Shown here piece by piece: positions 17,718 through 27,370 of a stretch of DNA of 64,000 nt. The position numbers were made by a program, and so were the translations under genes. Numbering within the stretch: the first letter of the stretch is position 1; every line of letters begins with the position of its first letter. The DNA is from Inhella inkyongensis (GTDB taxonomy: Bacteria > Pseudomonadota > Gammaproteobacteria > Burkholderiales > Burkholderiaceae_C): NCBI RefSeq assembly GCF_005952805.1, contig NZ_CP040709.1:1178001-1242000 (forward strand), read 5' to 3'. The notes beneath the pieces are model-generated. The model was not told the DNA's origin. It did not search any database and saw nothing but the letters and a program-made list of their open reading frames with translations.

Positions 17718-19631
17718 TCAGAGCGAATCACGCCAGGCTTCAAACATCAAAACGTCCCACAACAGGTACTGCCAATTACGCCGACCGCGCAAGTGCTCCT
17801 GCCAGCGCTGCTGCACCAGCTCAGCATCCAAAAAACCGGCGTGGCGCAGGCGCCGCGGATCCAGCAAGGCCTGCGCCCAGTCGCGCAGTGGGCCCCGCAA
17901 CCATTGGTCAAGTGGCACTGCGAAACCCTGCTTGGGTCGGTCGATCAAAGCCTGCGGCACATGCCGATAGAGCAGCTGTCGCAGCAGCCATTTTGTCTGG
18001 CCATGGCGCAGCTTGAAGGACAGGGGCAGCTGCCACGCGAATTCCACGACCCGATGATCGAGCAATGGCACACGGGTCTCCAAGCTGACCGCCATCGCCG
18101 CGCGATCAACCTTGACCAGGATGTCATCGGGCAAATAGGTCAATTGGTCGGTCAGGGCCATTTGGTCGACGGCCTGCGTTAGGCTGGGAATGCGACCGGG
18201 TTCGAGCAAGGAGCTGGATTCTCGTGCGCCGAGTACTACTTGGCTGGGATTCGCCCAATGCGAGACCAGCGCACGGTACATCTGCTGCGGGTTCGTGACG
18301 GTCAAAACGTTGTCGGCGAATTTGTGCAGCTTATCGCCAGGATTGACATGGTGGCGCAACTGGGGCAACAGCTTTATCACTTGATCCCAGGCACCAGGCG
18401 AAGCAGCCAGCACACCACGCGCTAGCAGACGGCGCAGGCCCAGTGGGATGCGGTCCAGATGGTGCCAGATCCGCTGTGCCAGCAGGTAGCGGTTGTAGCC
18501 GGCAAACAGCTCGTCGCCGCCATCGCCGGATAAGGCCACAGTCACGTGCTGCCGTGCCAGGCGCGCTACCAGATGTGTGGGAATTTGCGAAGAGTCTGCA
18601 AAGGGCTCATCATAGATTTGCGGCAGACGCGGAATGACGTCCAGCGCGTCCTGGGCGCTGACATAGAGTTCAGTGTGTTCGGTTCCGAGATGGCGAGCGA
18701 CGGCTTTGGCGTGCTCGGCCTCGTTGAGTCCGGGCTGCTCGAAGCCAATCGAGAAGGTGCGGACTGGGCGGTTGCCGATGCGCTGCATGAGCGCAACGAT
18801 GGTCGATGAATCCACACCGCCAGAGAGGAAGGCGCCCAGGGGGACATCGGCGATCATCTGGTCGCGGATGGCGTCGGTCAGCAATGCTTCCAGTCGGTCG
18901 ACGGCCTGTTGCGGATCGAGCGTCAAGCTTGATGGATGGCTGGCGATGCGGCCGAGGTCCCAGTAGGTTTGGCAAACCTCGCTGCCATCTTGCCCCACGG
19001 TGAGCCAATGGCCGGGTCTCAGCTTGCGAACGCCTTGGAAGATGGAATGCTCGCCTGGCACCGCGTTGTGCCGCATGTAAAGGGCCAGTGCCCCGCGGTC
19101 GACCTCGCCCTGCCAGCGAGGGTGGGCGCGCAAGGCCTTGAGCTCGGAAGCAAACACAAAGTCGCCGCATGGCAGCCGGCCGTAGTAGAGCGGCTTCTCA
19201 CCCATTCGGTCGCGCGCCAGCAACAGGCGGCGCTGCTGGCGGTCCCAGACCGCAAGCGCGAACATACCGACCATGCGTGCCAGCGTGGCCTCGAATCCCC
19301 AGGCACTCAACGCAGCCAAGATGGTTTCGGTGTCAGAGTGGCCGCGCCAAGACTGGGGCTCTAACTCTTGTCGCAGCGCCAGGTGGTTGTATATCTCGCC
19401 GTTGAAGGCCAACACATAGCGCCCGCAGGCCGACGCCATGGGCTGATGGCCGGCTGGGGAAAGGTCGACGATGGCAAGGCGGCGATGGCCCAGGGCCACG
19501 CCCTGCTCAAACCAGGCGCCAGCGCTGTCGGGCCCACGATGGACTAGGGCATCGCTCATGCGCTGGAGCTTTGCCAGCATTTCCTCTTGTGGCGCTATGG
19601 CCTGGGTCAGGAATCCGGTCAGGCCACACAT
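17718..19631 (-). CDS. asnB: Asparagine synthetase B-like glutamine amidotransferase
   Basis: 637 residues, full length for AsnB. The class II glutamine amidotransferase domain starts MCGLTGFL with the N-terminal nucleophile Cys2 and has HRGPDSAG and the RRLAIVDLSPAGHQPM loop. The synthetase domain has the PP-loop FLSGGVDSSTIVALM and the later SGDGGDELFAGY. The family transfers ammonia from glutamine to an adenylated carboxylate. Within a polysaccharide cluster such enzymes often amidate uronic-acid residues rather than make free asparagine; this is inference from context. The start lies 14 bp after the preceding GT stop. Confidence 0.88.
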   Translation of the reverse strand: MCGLTGFLTQAIAPQEEMLAKLQRMSDALVHRGPDSAGAWFEQGVALGHRRLAIVDLSPAGHQPMASACGRYVLAFNGEIYNHLALRQELEPQSWRGHSDTETILAALSAWGFEATLARMVGMFALAVWDRQQRRLLLARDRMGEKPLYYGRLPCGDFVFASELKALRAHPRWQGEVDRGALALYMRHNAVPGEHSIFQGVRKLRPGHWLTVGQDGSEVCQTYWDLGRIASHPSSLTLDPQQAVDRLEALLTDAIRDQMIADVPLGAFLSGGVDSSTIVALMQRIGNRPVRTFSIGFEQPGLNEAEHAKAVARHLGTEHTELYVSAQDALDVIPRLPQIYDEPFADSSQIPTHLVARLARQHVTVALSGDGGDELFAGYNRYLLAQRIWHHLDRIPLGLRRLLARGVLAASPGAWDQVIKLLPQLRHHVNPGDKLHKFADNVLTVTNPQQMYRALVSHWANPSQVVLGARESSSLLEPGRIPSLTQAVDQMALTDQLTYLPDDILVKVDRAAMAVSLETRVPLLDHRVVEFAWQLPLSFKLRHGQTKWLLRQLLYRHVPQALIDRPKQGFAVPLDQWLRGPLRDWAQALLDPRRLRHAGFLDAELVQQRWQEHLRGRRNWQYLLWDVLMFEAWRDSL

Positions 19632-19644
19632 GGTAGGCTTGCTT

Positions 19645-20790
19645 TCACGACTTGCACAGGGATTGGTAGAGCTCTAGATAACGCTGCCACACATCGGGCA
19701 GGGCGAATTCGGCTTTGATGCGTTGGCGCTGAGCTTGACCGAGTGCGTGCCGGGCCTCTGGGGGCATGGCGGCAACGCTCAATACACAATTTGCTAAGGC
19801 TGAGGCGTCCTCTATGGGTGCGAGGCGGGCGCCGTCCTGTATGAGCTGCGCACTATCACCGCACCGTGTGCTCACGCAGGGAATTTCGCAGGCCATGGCT
19901 TCGCCCAGTACATTCGGGAATCCTTCGGCGCGCGAGGATAGGCAGAACAAATCGAGCGCCGACATCAGTGAAGCCACATCGGATTGCTGATCTAGACGGA
20001 GCATTCGGCCATTCAGGCCTAGCTCAGAGATCGACAGAGTCAATTCAGCGTCCTCTAGGACGCCGCGTCCGGCAAGAAGGAATCGCGCCTGTGGCATGGC
20101 CTTGGCGACCAGGGCCGCCATGCGGAGAAAGGTCGAGTGATCCTTTTGGGGATCTAGGCGGGCTACCAGTCCGATAAGGAACTCGGCATCGGTCAAGCCG
20201 AGAGACCTGCGCCATTGCCTGCGCGCTGGATCTGAGCGTTTGAACGCGTTGGTGTCGAATCCATTGGGGATCACAGTGAAGCGCGAACTTGCATAGCCAA
20301 CGTTGACATGCACGTCGATGGCTGCCTTTGCATTGGTGACGATCATGCGTGGAAGCCAATTTGACAGCCAGGCTGCGCAACGAACCAGGCAACGGGTTCG
20401 GGCGGAAATGTCGGCCGCGCTCAGCCCCGTCTGCCGCACGTTCCAGACTACACGCTTTTGCCCGGCCAGTCTGGCCAGCAGACCTCCGAGCAGGTCGGCG
20501 TGGTACATCCAGGTTTGAACAACGGTCGTAGCTCGCTCCTGGCGAAGCAGCCGCCACAGGCTCCACCAGGTGGATAGCTGCCAGGGGAGGCGGTCCAGGC
20601 TCAGGCAGTGAACGCTGATCCCCGCCTGCTGCAGTCGCGGTCCGATGACACCCAATCCGCCCAAAGACACTACCTCGTGATTTACCCAAGGGCTGTCTGC
20701 GCAGCTTGTGAGGATCAGACGCTCCATGGCGGTCTCAGCCCCGCCTTGGCCGAGACCGGAGATCAAATGGAGAACGCGTAAGGATGCCAA
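19645..20790 (-). CDS. Glycosyltransferase, GT4 type
   Basis: 381 residues. A TTG at 20790 is the only start before the conserved RVLHLISGLGQGGAETAMERL glycine loop, and it lies 1 bp after the preceding stop. The C-terminal domain has LIGLVARLDPQKDHSTFL and CLSSRAEGFPNVLGEAMACEIPCV with the E-x7-E pair. It belongs to the minus-strand glycosyltransferase operon. Similar to lipid-linked glycan transferases of O-antigen and capsule clusters; specificity unknown. Confidence 0.87.
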   Translation of the reverse strand: MASLRVLHLISGLGQGGAETAMERLILTSCADSPWVNHEVVSLGGLGVIGPRLQQAGISVHCLSLDRLPWQLSTWWSLWRLLRQERATTVVQTWMYHADLLGGLLARLAGQKRVVWNVRQTGLSAADISARTRCLVRCAAWLSNWLPRMIVTNAKAAIDVHVNVGYASSRFTVIPNGFDTNAFKRSDPARRQWRRSLGLTDAEFLIGLVARLDPQKDHSTFLRMAALVAKAMPQARFLLAGRGVLEDAELTLSISELGLNGRMLRLDQQSDVASLMSALDLFCLSSRAEGFPNVLGEAMACEIPCVSTRCGDSAQLIQDGARLAPIEDASALANCVLSVAAMPPEARHALGQAQRQRIKAEFALPDVWQRYLELYQSLCKS

Positions 20791-20791
20791 C

Positions 20792-21829
20792 TTAGCAGGC
20801 CTTGTTGAGAACGCGATGTATTAGTTCAATCAACTGTTGGCCGACTCGATCTCTGGAGAATTTGCTCTCCGCTACCGCTCGCCCCTCGGTGCCTAAACGT
20901 GCTGCCAGGGTCTCGTTGCACAGCAGAGTGAGCAGTGCATCGGTCCAATCGTCTAGGCTGCGGGCAGCCAAGCCCAGTTCGCCCAGCGCCAGCACTTCGG
21001 CGTTCATGCCGACTGGCGCGACCACACAAGGCAAGCCGCTGGCCATGTAGGTCAGCATTTTGAAGCTGCACTTGCCTCGCGCCCATGCGCTGTCTTCGAG
21101 CGGCATGATGCCGACGCTGAATTCATGCAGCACCTTGGCCTCGCTGGCTGCGGTCCAGGCACGGAACTCGACCTGAGCCGCCGGCAGACTTCGGAAAGAA
21201 GGCGGTTGGTCCGAGACGATCAGCAGGCGCGCTTCAGGAAGGCGCTGCAGTACCGCACCTAATGCAGGTTCGATGTCGTACAAATAGCCGAAGCCGCTCG
21301 AGGAGCCCGACCATCCAATGGTCGGACGGCCGCTTGAGGCGTGGCGACGTGGATGGAAGTGGTCTGTATCAACGGCCGTCGGTAGGAGTGCGACCGGTCC
21401 GCAGTTGGCAAAGTGATCTGCCAGGAATCGATTACCACAAATGATGAGTGAAGCCCGACGTGCGACCGCGAGGGCGCTGCCCCCACGTGGTCCGAGAAAG
21501 ATGGCGTCGTCAACGTCGAATAGGAAGGGACGACGTAGTAGCCGCTCTGATGTGTGGAGCGTGGACAGTAGATTGCGCTGGAGGAAGCACAGGTCGGCGC
21601 GGCGGTTGACCTCCAGCGCTCGCCAAGTGGACTCAGCAATCGCTGCCGCCCCCCAGAACGGCCGTTGCCACTTGGCGCTCGGCGGATAGGCGCCGAAGCC
21701 CGCATGCAACTCCTCGACGCGCAGGCCGCTCGCTCGCAACTGCGGAAGGTGTTGGCTCCATCTAAAGCGTGTGCTTGGTGTTAGCAAGCCTTGCGTCAAG
21801 CCGATGAGTGTGGGGGCGTGCGCGGTCAC
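20792..21829 (-). CDS. Glycosyltransferase, GT4-like
   Basis: 345 residues from a GTG at 21829 that overlaps the wzy TGA (GTGA); the longer ORF from 22045 would lie inside wzy. After a TPSTRFRWSQHLPQL loop come FLFDVDDAIFLGP, then PTIGWSGSSSGFGYL, and near the C-terminus a GKCSFKMLTYMASGLPCVV segment, the GT-B donor site. It is a cytoplasmic transferase in the minus-strand polysaccharide operon. Confidence 0.82.
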   Translation of the reverse strand: MTAHAPTLIGLTQGLLTPSTRFRWSQHLPQLRASGLRVEELHAGFGAYPPSAKWQRPFWGAAAIAESTWRALEVNRRADLCFLQRNLLSTLHTSERLLRRPFLFDVDDAIFLGPRGGSALAVARRASLIICGNRFLADHFANCGPVALLPTAVDTDHFHPRRHASSGRPTIGWSGSSSGFGYLYDIEPALGAVLQRLPEARLLIVSDQPPSFRSLPAAQVEFRAWTAASEAKVLHEFSVGIMPLEDSAWARGKCSFKMLTYMASGLPCVVAPVGMNAEVLALGELGLAARSLDDWTDALLTLLCNETLAARLGTEGRAVAESKFSRDRVGQQLIELIHRVLNKAC

Positions 21830-23079
21830 TGGGCTTGCTGGCCAGCTGGCGTTCCGCGAGATGTTGGGACGAACACTCGGGGCAACAACCAGCACACAAA
21901 AGCCACTTTGACAAAGAAGTTTAGTTGAGCGAGGAAACCGTCCAGGAAGATCGACAAGACGGCGGCCGAGAAGAGATGCGCCGCCGCAAGAATATGGAAT
22001 AGCGAGCGCCCCTGAGTAGCGCGACGGTGGTGGAAGGCCGACCAAGCTCCGTACGCGCTGAGAAGGCCCAGGGTGCCGGCTAGGCCATAGCTCGGAAACA
22101 ACGAGAAGAAAATCGAGTAGACATTACCGACCCGGTCACCAACTCCAAAGTAGAGGAAGTCTTGATGCAGTTGGCCGACCTCGCACCAGCTCGGCGATTG
22201 CAGCGCCGAGCAGATCACGCGAAACGGGTCCCATGTTGGGTTGATCAGATGGGGGTTCTCGAAATACGCTGAGAACAGGATCGGGCCTTGCAGAGCGTAG
22301 TCGAACAAGTTCAGCATGATCAGTTCTGGGATGTCTCCTAAATCGGAGCTACTGGCGATGCCACCTTTCCCGACGAGTACCGCTCCTGCGCCGAACAACA
22401 GTGTGAGTAGGAGTAGTAGTTTGACGATGGCTAATACAGGCAGACCGGGGTTGTGGAGGAGTCGCAGGTATAGCAGAACCAGAGTGAGCTGGACGAGGGC
22501 GGCACGTCCGTTGGTCAGGAGATTGGTGACTACCCAAGGCAGGCAGACCAGGGCAACAGTCTTGAAGCTGATTTGTTTGCGCAGCACTCCGATGGCGAGC
22601 ACCGGCGTCAAGATTAGGCCGACCACCAGATAGTTGCCCACCAGGCTGCCGACCGTCACTGCGTCGTATACGCTCTTGATGCGTAGTTGATAAGCGAAGG
22701 CGAACATGTCCTCCGCGCCTTCAGTGATCGCATAAACCTCTTGCCACCACAACGGCAGTATCAGTGCATGAAGTAGCCAAGAAAACGCGACTACGAGGTT
22801 TAAGCTGATCGGCAGCGGATTCGTGAGTGGAAAGGGTTGCTCACAGCGCGCTACTCTTCCTCCCAGCCATGCCCCAACGGAGAAGAATAAGCTGCCTGTG
22901 AGGAACAGCACCAGAGCCGGCAAGTGGACCGGGAAGTAGCCAAATGGTTGCGCGACTTCGATCAGGATCAGGGTGAAAGCCCAGACCGCCGGGAAACTGA
23001 CGCCGGGATGCAGGACGCTGCGCGTTACGCGCCACGTCAAAAGTGCTATCAGGAAGATGCCGAGTCCAACAAACGCCAT
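21826..23079 (-). CDS. Wzy-like O-antigen/oligosaccharide polymerase
   Basis: 417 residues with about ten to eleven predicted membrane helices separated by short loops, and a larger periplasmic loop in the second half containing the NPTWDPFRVICSALQSPSWCEV region. No catalytic motif is conserved in Wzy proteins; the call rests on topology, size and position between a GT2, a GT4 and a Wzx gene in a cluster that also has Wza- and Wzz-like genes. Wzy joins lipid-linked repeat units in the periplasm. A 131 bp untranslated gap separates it from the GT2 gene upstream. Confidence 0.75.
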   Translation of the reverse strand: MAFVGLGIFLIALLTWRVTRSVLHPGVSFPAVWAFTLILIEVAQPFGYFPVHLPALVLFLTGSLFFSVGAWLGGRVARCEQPFPLTNPLPISLNLVVAFSWLLHALILPLWWQEVYAITEGAEDMFAFAYQLRIKSVYDAVTVGSLVGNYLVVGLILTPVLAIGVLRKQISFKTVALVCLPWVVTNLLTNGRAALVQLTLVLLYLRLLHNPGLPVLAIVKLLLLLTLLFGAGAVLVGKGGIASSSDLGDIPELIMLNLFDYALQGPILFSAYFENPHLINPTWDPFRVICSALQSPSWCEVGQLHQDFLYFGVGDRVGNVYSIFFSLFPSYGLAGTLGLLSAYGAWSAFHHRRATQGRSLFHILAAAHLFSAAVLSIFLDGFLAQLNFFVKVAFVCWLLPRVFVPTSRGTPAGQQAQ

Positions 23080-23210
23080 TCGGGTCGATGAAGAGGATCG
23101 CAGGAGGCGCCGGTCCGGCTATTCCTGGTCTGCAAAAGGGAGTATCGAGAAAGGGTGACATTCTCCCATGGCCGCTGCAGGGTTGCGGTCAGCGAGCCAC
23201 GCCGAACAGC

Positions 23211-24143
23211 TCAGCGTCGCGCGAGTATCAGCGCTAGGCCCGGGACGCAGCCCAGCAGCATGAGCAACGGATGGCGTAGGGTTGCGCTGCAAACCGCATT
23301 TGATTTTGCGGACAACAGACCGAATCGCCAGAGATTGGCCGCCGCTTTGAGTCGATCGCGCATGCTGATTGGCAGGTCCAGGACTTCTATGTAATACATC
23401 AAGGTCGCAGTCGGGCTTTGGCGCCGAATCGCAACCATCTTGGCGCTGAGCCCATCGGATGAACTGAAGTAGTGGCGCAAGGATTCGTTGACGAAACGAA
23501 TCTGATATCGGCGGCCGATTCGGTTCCACACTAGACCCTCGGGAACGAATCGCTCGCTTGGGATCTCTGGGAAGCGGAACTGACGCAATACGTCGGTCCG
23601 ATGGAACCCCCACATTTCGCCTTCGCGGCGTAGTCGTGAAATCACTTCGAAAGGCGGCCCGTCTATGAAAGCTTCAGGCAGGGGACCTCCCAGCGCTCGC
23701 CCCTGTTGATCTTGGCAGAGGCAGGTGACACCCGAGAAAGACGGTCGTTGCGCTGCGGGAATGCTAAGCCAATGATGATGGAAGCGTGCGAGTGCGTAGG
23801 GGCTGCATGTGTCATCTGAATCAAGTGCAAGGAAGAGCTCTCCATTTGCCTCCTCGACGCCACGGTTATAGGCGAAGTGCTTTCCTTGGTTCACTTGGCG
23901 AATGTAACGAATCGGAAAAGACTGATGCTCGATCCAGCTCCGGACTAGGTCCTCGGTGCCATCGGTGGATCCGTCGTCGACGATCAGCCACTCAAAATCC
24001 TTTAGCGTTTGTTTGCACAGGCTGTCATGCACGCGATGCAGGGTATGGGCGCGATTGAAAGTTGCGGTGAAGACTGTGAACAGCGGAGCCGGGCTATGCG
24101 TGGCATCCATGGGATCAGGGGCGTGGCGTTGGGTGTTGGTCAT
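23211..24143 (-). CDS. Glycosyltransferase family 2
   Basis: 310 residues. The GT-A fold is evident from FTVFTATFNRAHTLHRVHDS, LIVDDGSTDGTEDLV, NRGVEEANGELFLALDSDD (the DxD motif) and a WGFHRTDVL acceptor segment. An N-terminal extension of about 20 residues precedes the fold, so a Met at codon 12 may be the real start. Inverting transferase adding a sugar to the lipid-linked unit. It lies 43 bp after wzx in the same operon. Confidence 0.87.
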   Translation of the reverse strand: MTNTQRHAPDPMDATHSPAPLFTVFTATFNRAHTLHRVHDSLCKQTLKDFEWLIVDDGSTDGTEDLVRSWIEHQSFPIRYIRQVNQGKHFAYNRGVEEANGELFLALDSDDTCSPYALARFHHHWLSIPAAQRPSFSGVTCLCQDQQGRALGGPLPEAFIDGPPFEVISRLRREGEMWGFHRTDVLRQFRFPEIPSERFVPEGLVWNRIGRRYQIRFVNESLRHYFSSSDGLSAKMVAIRRQSPTATLMYYIEVLDLPISMRDRLKAAANLWRFGLLSAKSNAVCSATLRHPLLMLLGCVPGLALILARR

Positions 24144-24186
24144 GGTCCGGGAGTGGAGGGGTGGGGCTCGCGGATCGGTGGGCTCG

Positions 24187-25620
24187 TCAGAGCATGCGTC
24201 GCTGCAGTCTGTCGAAAACTTGGCGCCGCAACTGCCCGACGTTTAGGAGCAAAGCTAGTAATACGAATAGCAGGCAGCCAGCGATGGCCTGCACAGTGAG
24301 GCTCAAGAAGCCTAATGTCGGCGCCTGTGCAGGGCTCACTACCTCGTGCATCTGTGTAGTCACTGCCGTACAGACCAGCACTTTTAGTGCATCGAGGCCC
24401 AAAGCGGGTGTTAGCCCTGCCTTCCGACCCAACCCGTAGCTGATCAGTAAACCCACCAACATGACAAACGCAGCCACCTTGGCGGCGCCGAGCGCACCGT
24501 AGTTGGGCACTAGATAAAGATTGCCGCTCCAATTCAGCAGGGCCATGAACGCGATTATTCGTAAGGGAATGCCGGGTCGCTTTTGCAACTGAAAAGGAAT
24601 GTCGAGCAGGTAGCCGCGAATCGCTGCCAATGCAGTGGCCAGCGCAATCCAGGGCATGATCAAGGCGGCCTGTGCTGCCAGATTGCCACCGAAGACCAGC
24701 GATGCCAGTGAGGGCGCCAATCCGAACACCACAGCGCAGGCGGCGCCAGCCATCATGAGCTGCGCCGTGGCCATGGTTTGCAAGATTTGTTTGACGTTGC
24801 TGTGCTCTTCTTGCTCCCAGGCACGCACCGCCCGTGAGAAGCCACTGAGATAAACGACACCTAGGAGCACGCCCAGGGTCTGTTGGCCGAGATCGCTGCC
24901 GGCGGCATAAGCGGCGACCGCAGCTGTACCGTGCCAGGATGCGATGATGAAGCGGTCGCCGGTATCCAGCAGCGCGATGCAGAAGAAAGTGAGCATCTGC
25001 GGTGTGCCGTAAGAGAACAGCTGCCGAGCCAGTCCACCATTTATGGGTGCGCGTGGCCATGCCGGCAGCCCGCTTAGGAGACAGGCCAGAAAGGCGGCCA
25101 GCGCAAAGGCCAGCATCGCCAGCGTGGCGTCGGGAAAGAGGTAGCAAATTGGCGCAGCCAACCCAATGAAGCTGGCTCCCCTGATGACTGTCAAGCGACC
25201 ATAGCGCAGGGGCTCGGCGCGTGCCGATGCGAACTGCAGCTGAAGGGTAAACAAACTCATGGTCACTATGCCTGCGCCCACGGCCAGCACGTAGGTGGGC
25301 GAAACGCCCAGGTGCGGACCAAACGCTGCTGCTATTGAGGCAAGCACGCCCAGAGCTAAGGCTAGTGCGCGCCAGATCTGCAACGTGGTTGACACCAGTG
25401 CAGAGTCGGCCCGCCCCTCTTGGTCGCTATGGAAGCGCGAGTAGGCTGTGCTGAGCCACTGCAGCAACACAGCGCCGCCGGATGAAACGACGCTCACCCC
25501 GAGCGCATACTGCCCGTATTCTGACGGACTAAGGACACGAGTCATGATGGCCAAAGTGCTTAAGGCCATGATCCCATTTAATGCTCGCACTCCGAGGTAA
25601 AGAAGGGTGTCTCGAATCAT
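24187..25620 (-). CDS. Wzx-like lipid-linked oligosaccharide flippase
   Basis: 477 residues from the ATG at 25620 (MIRDTLLYLGVRALNGIMAL); the upstream in-frame extension is non-conserved and reaches towards the IS element. Twelve to fourteen hydrophobic helices give the MATE/PST topology of the MurJ-Wzx superfamily. The opening LGVRALNGIMALSTLAIMTRVLSPSEYGQYAL is diagnostic. It moves undecaprenyl-PP-linked repeats to the periplasm. First gene of the minus-strand operon wzx-GT2-wzy-GT4-GT4-asnB-GT4. An IS3 element lies 118 bp upstream and may affect its promoter. Confidence 0.87.
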   Translation of the reverse strand: MIRDTLLYLGVRALNGIMALSTLAIMTRVLSPSEYGQYALGVSVVSSGGAVLLQWLSTAYSRFHSDQEGRADSALVSTTLQIWRALALALGVLASIAAAFGPHLGVSPTYVLAVGAGIVTMSLFTLQLQFASARAEPLRYGRLTVIRGASFIGLAAPICYLFPDATLAMLAFALAAFLACLLSGLPAWPRAPINGGLARQLFSYGTPQMLTFFCIALLDTGDRFIIASWHGTAAVAAYAAGSDLGQQTLGVLLGVVYLSGFSRAVRAWEQEEHSNVKQILQTMATAQLMMAGAACAVVFGLAPSLASLVFGGNLAAQAALIMPWIALATALAAIRGYLLDIPFQLQKRPGIPLRIIAFMALLNWSGNLYLVPNYGALGAAKVAAFVMLVGLLISYGLGRKAGLTPALGLDALKVLVCTAVTTQMHEVVSPAQAPTLGFLSLTVQAIAGCLLFVLLALLLNVGQLRRQVFDRLQRRML

Positions 25621-25738
25621 GCGATAGGTGTGGTGGAGTGGGGTGGGGCGAAGGTGACGAGCGGCTCGCGCGAGCTCGCCGGCGCTCAAGAGCATTTTCC
25701 GCTGCTCTAGCGCATAGGTTCGTGGAGGTTGAGGAGAG

Positions 25739-25764
25739 TGAACCGCCCCGGGTGTCGCGGAGGC
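25739..25764 (+). repeat. IS3 terminal inverted repeat (left in window)
   Basis: Starts TGAACCGCCCCGGGT and continues to GGAGGC; pairs with 28334-28359. The orfB reading frame runs out through this repeat into flanking DNA. Confidence 0.85.
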
Positions 25765-25925
25765 CAATTGGCTTAAGTCGGACCATCACGGCCTGACCCT
25801 CGCGGCGGCGATGGTAGTTGGCTTCGAGCTCGGCCGGCGGCAGATACCCCAAGGGCGCCATCAACCGGTGGTTGTTGAACCAGGCCACCCATTCCAGTGT
25901 GGCCAGTTCAACCGCCTGCTTGGTC
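25739..25925 (-). pseudogene. IS3 transposase orfB, C-terminal fragment
   Basis: Encodes TKQAVELATLEWVAWFNN and HRLMAPLGYLPPAELEANYH, the conserved C-terminal end of IS3-family OrfB that contains the end of the integrase core. It is cut off from the rest of orfB by the IS30 element, so it is not translated as transposase. About 45-50 residues that normally link HSDRGSQ to this segment, including the catalytic Glu, are absent on both sides. Confidence 0.85.
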
Positions 25926-25952
25926 GGCGGATTCAACCGGTCGTCGCAACAC
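25926..25952 (+). repeat. IS30 left inverted repeat
   Basis: Begins GGCGGATTCAACCGGTCGT and ends GCAACAC; matches the reverse complement of 27351-27377 except for one C/T difference. Confidence 0.9.
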
Positions 25953-25972
25953 CCCTTACCAAGGAGGTGTCT

Positions 25973-27370
25973 ATGGAGCGCCCCTCAAGTCGAATCCAGA
26001 ACGCAACCTGGCGAGAGTCCATGCGTTCGCCAGGCGCGCCATCACTGCGGCGTGAGACGGAGCGGCAATTCTGGCGGCACATAGCGACAGGGATCACCAG
26101 CGAGAAGGCGGCCGAACCCAGTGGCGTCTCGCAGGCCGTCGGATCGCGCTGGTTCCGTCATCGTGGCGGCATGCCACTGTTCATGTCCAAGTCGGTTTCT
26201 AGTAGATTCCTGTCGTTCGAGGAGCGTGAGGAGATCGCACTGCTGAACGCCCAGGACGTCGGTGTGCGCGAGATCGCACGCCGCATCGGACGAAGCCCAT
26301 CGACGGTCGCTCGAGAGCTGACCCGAAATACTGCAACCCGAAGTGGCCGCCTTGAGTACCGAGCCACAGTCGCGCAGTGGAAGGCGGATTGGATGGCACG
26401 ACGACCGAAGTCGGCCAAGCTGGTGACTCATCCTCAACTGCGTGGCTACGTTCAGGACCGCCTTGAAGGGAAGGTCCGCGATGCCGATGGGCGTGCGATA
26501 GAGGGTCCGCAACAGGCGCCCTTCATAGGACGCAACAAGCCTCACCGTGGGGATCGCAAATGGGTAAACGGGTGGTCGCCGGAGCAGATATCTCGCCGGC
26601 TAAAGATCGACTTCCCGGGTGATGAGTTGATGCGGATATCCCACGAGGCTATCTACCAAGCTCTGTACATCCAAGGCCGTGGGGCGCTGAAGCGCGAACT
26701 GGTGAGCTGCCTGAGAACGGGCCGGGCACCACGGGTTCCGCGAGCCAGATCGCAGGCCAAGGCCTGGGTCCATGTCAGTGAGGATGTGATGATTTCCAAC
26801 CGACCGGCAGAGGTGGAAGATCGCGCCGTCCCGGGGCATTGGGAGGGCGACCTGATCATTGGTTTGAACCGCTCTGCAATCGGGACTCTGGTGGAGCGTT
26901 CGAGCCGGTTCACGATCCTGGTGCATCTGCCCCGCGAGGAGGGCTATGGCGTGACTCCACGAACGAAGAACGGGCCAGCTTTGGCAGGCTATGGCGCCGT
27001 CACGATGGCCAACGCGCTCAAACAAACGGTGACGACTCTGCCTGCGCAGCTATGGAGATCGCTCACTTGGGATCGCGGTAAGGAGCTGTCAGATCACGCA
27101 CGGTTTACCGTCGAGTCTGGCGTTGACGTAATCTTTGCCGACCCCCGAAGCCCATGGCAGCGCGGTACGAACGAGAACACGAATGGGCTCCTGCGCCAGT
27201 ACTTCCCGAAGGGGACCGACCTGTCCCGGTGGAGTGAGCAAGAGATCCAAGCCGTCGCGAATGCGCTCAACAGCAGGCCAAGGAAAACGCTGGACTGGAA
27301 GACTCCGGCAGAGGTCCTGAACGAGTACCTACGATCAGTCGCACCAACCAGTGTTGCAACGACCGGTTGA
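25973..27370 (+). CDS. IS30-family DDE transposase
   Basis: 465 residues from the ATG at 25973, preceded by a perfect AAGGAGG seven bases upstream. An N-terminal helix-turn-helix region (LSFEEREEIALL, VREIARRIGRSPSTVARELTRN) binds the inverted repeats. The DDE core has PGHWEGDLIIG (first Asp), LTWDRGKELSDH (second Asp) and WQRGTNENTNGLLRQYFPKG (Glu). This is full length for IS30 transposases. The reading frame is uninterrupted, so the enzyme is likely functional. Confidence 0.93.
   Translation: MERPSSRIQNATWRESMRSPGAPSLRRETERQFWRHIATGITSEKAAEPSGVSQAVGSRWFRHRGGMPLFMSKSVSSRFLSFEEREEIALLNAQDVGVREIARRIGRSPSTVARELTRNTATRSGRLEYRATVAQWKADWMARRPKSAKLVTHPQLRGYVQDRLEGKVRDADGRAIEGPQQAPFIGRNKPHRGDRKWVNGWSPEQISRRLKIDFPGDELMRISHEAIYQALYIQGRGALKRELVSCLRTGRAPRVPRARSQAKAWVHVSEDVMISNRPAEVEDRAVPGHWEGDLIIGLNRSAIGTLVERSSRFTILVHLPREEGYGVTPRTKNGPALAGYGAVTMANALKQTVTTLPAQLWRSLTWDRGKELSDHARFTVESGVDVIFADPRSPWQRGTNENTNGLLRQYFPKGTDLSRWSEQEIQAVANALNSRPRKTLDWKTPAEVLNEYLRSVAPTSVATTG

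Noticed and set aside
25811..25972. N-terminal extension of the IS30 transposase reading frame
   Set aside because: It begins in IS3 DNA outside the IS30 left repeat; the ATG at 25973 has a perfect Shine-Dalgarno sequence.
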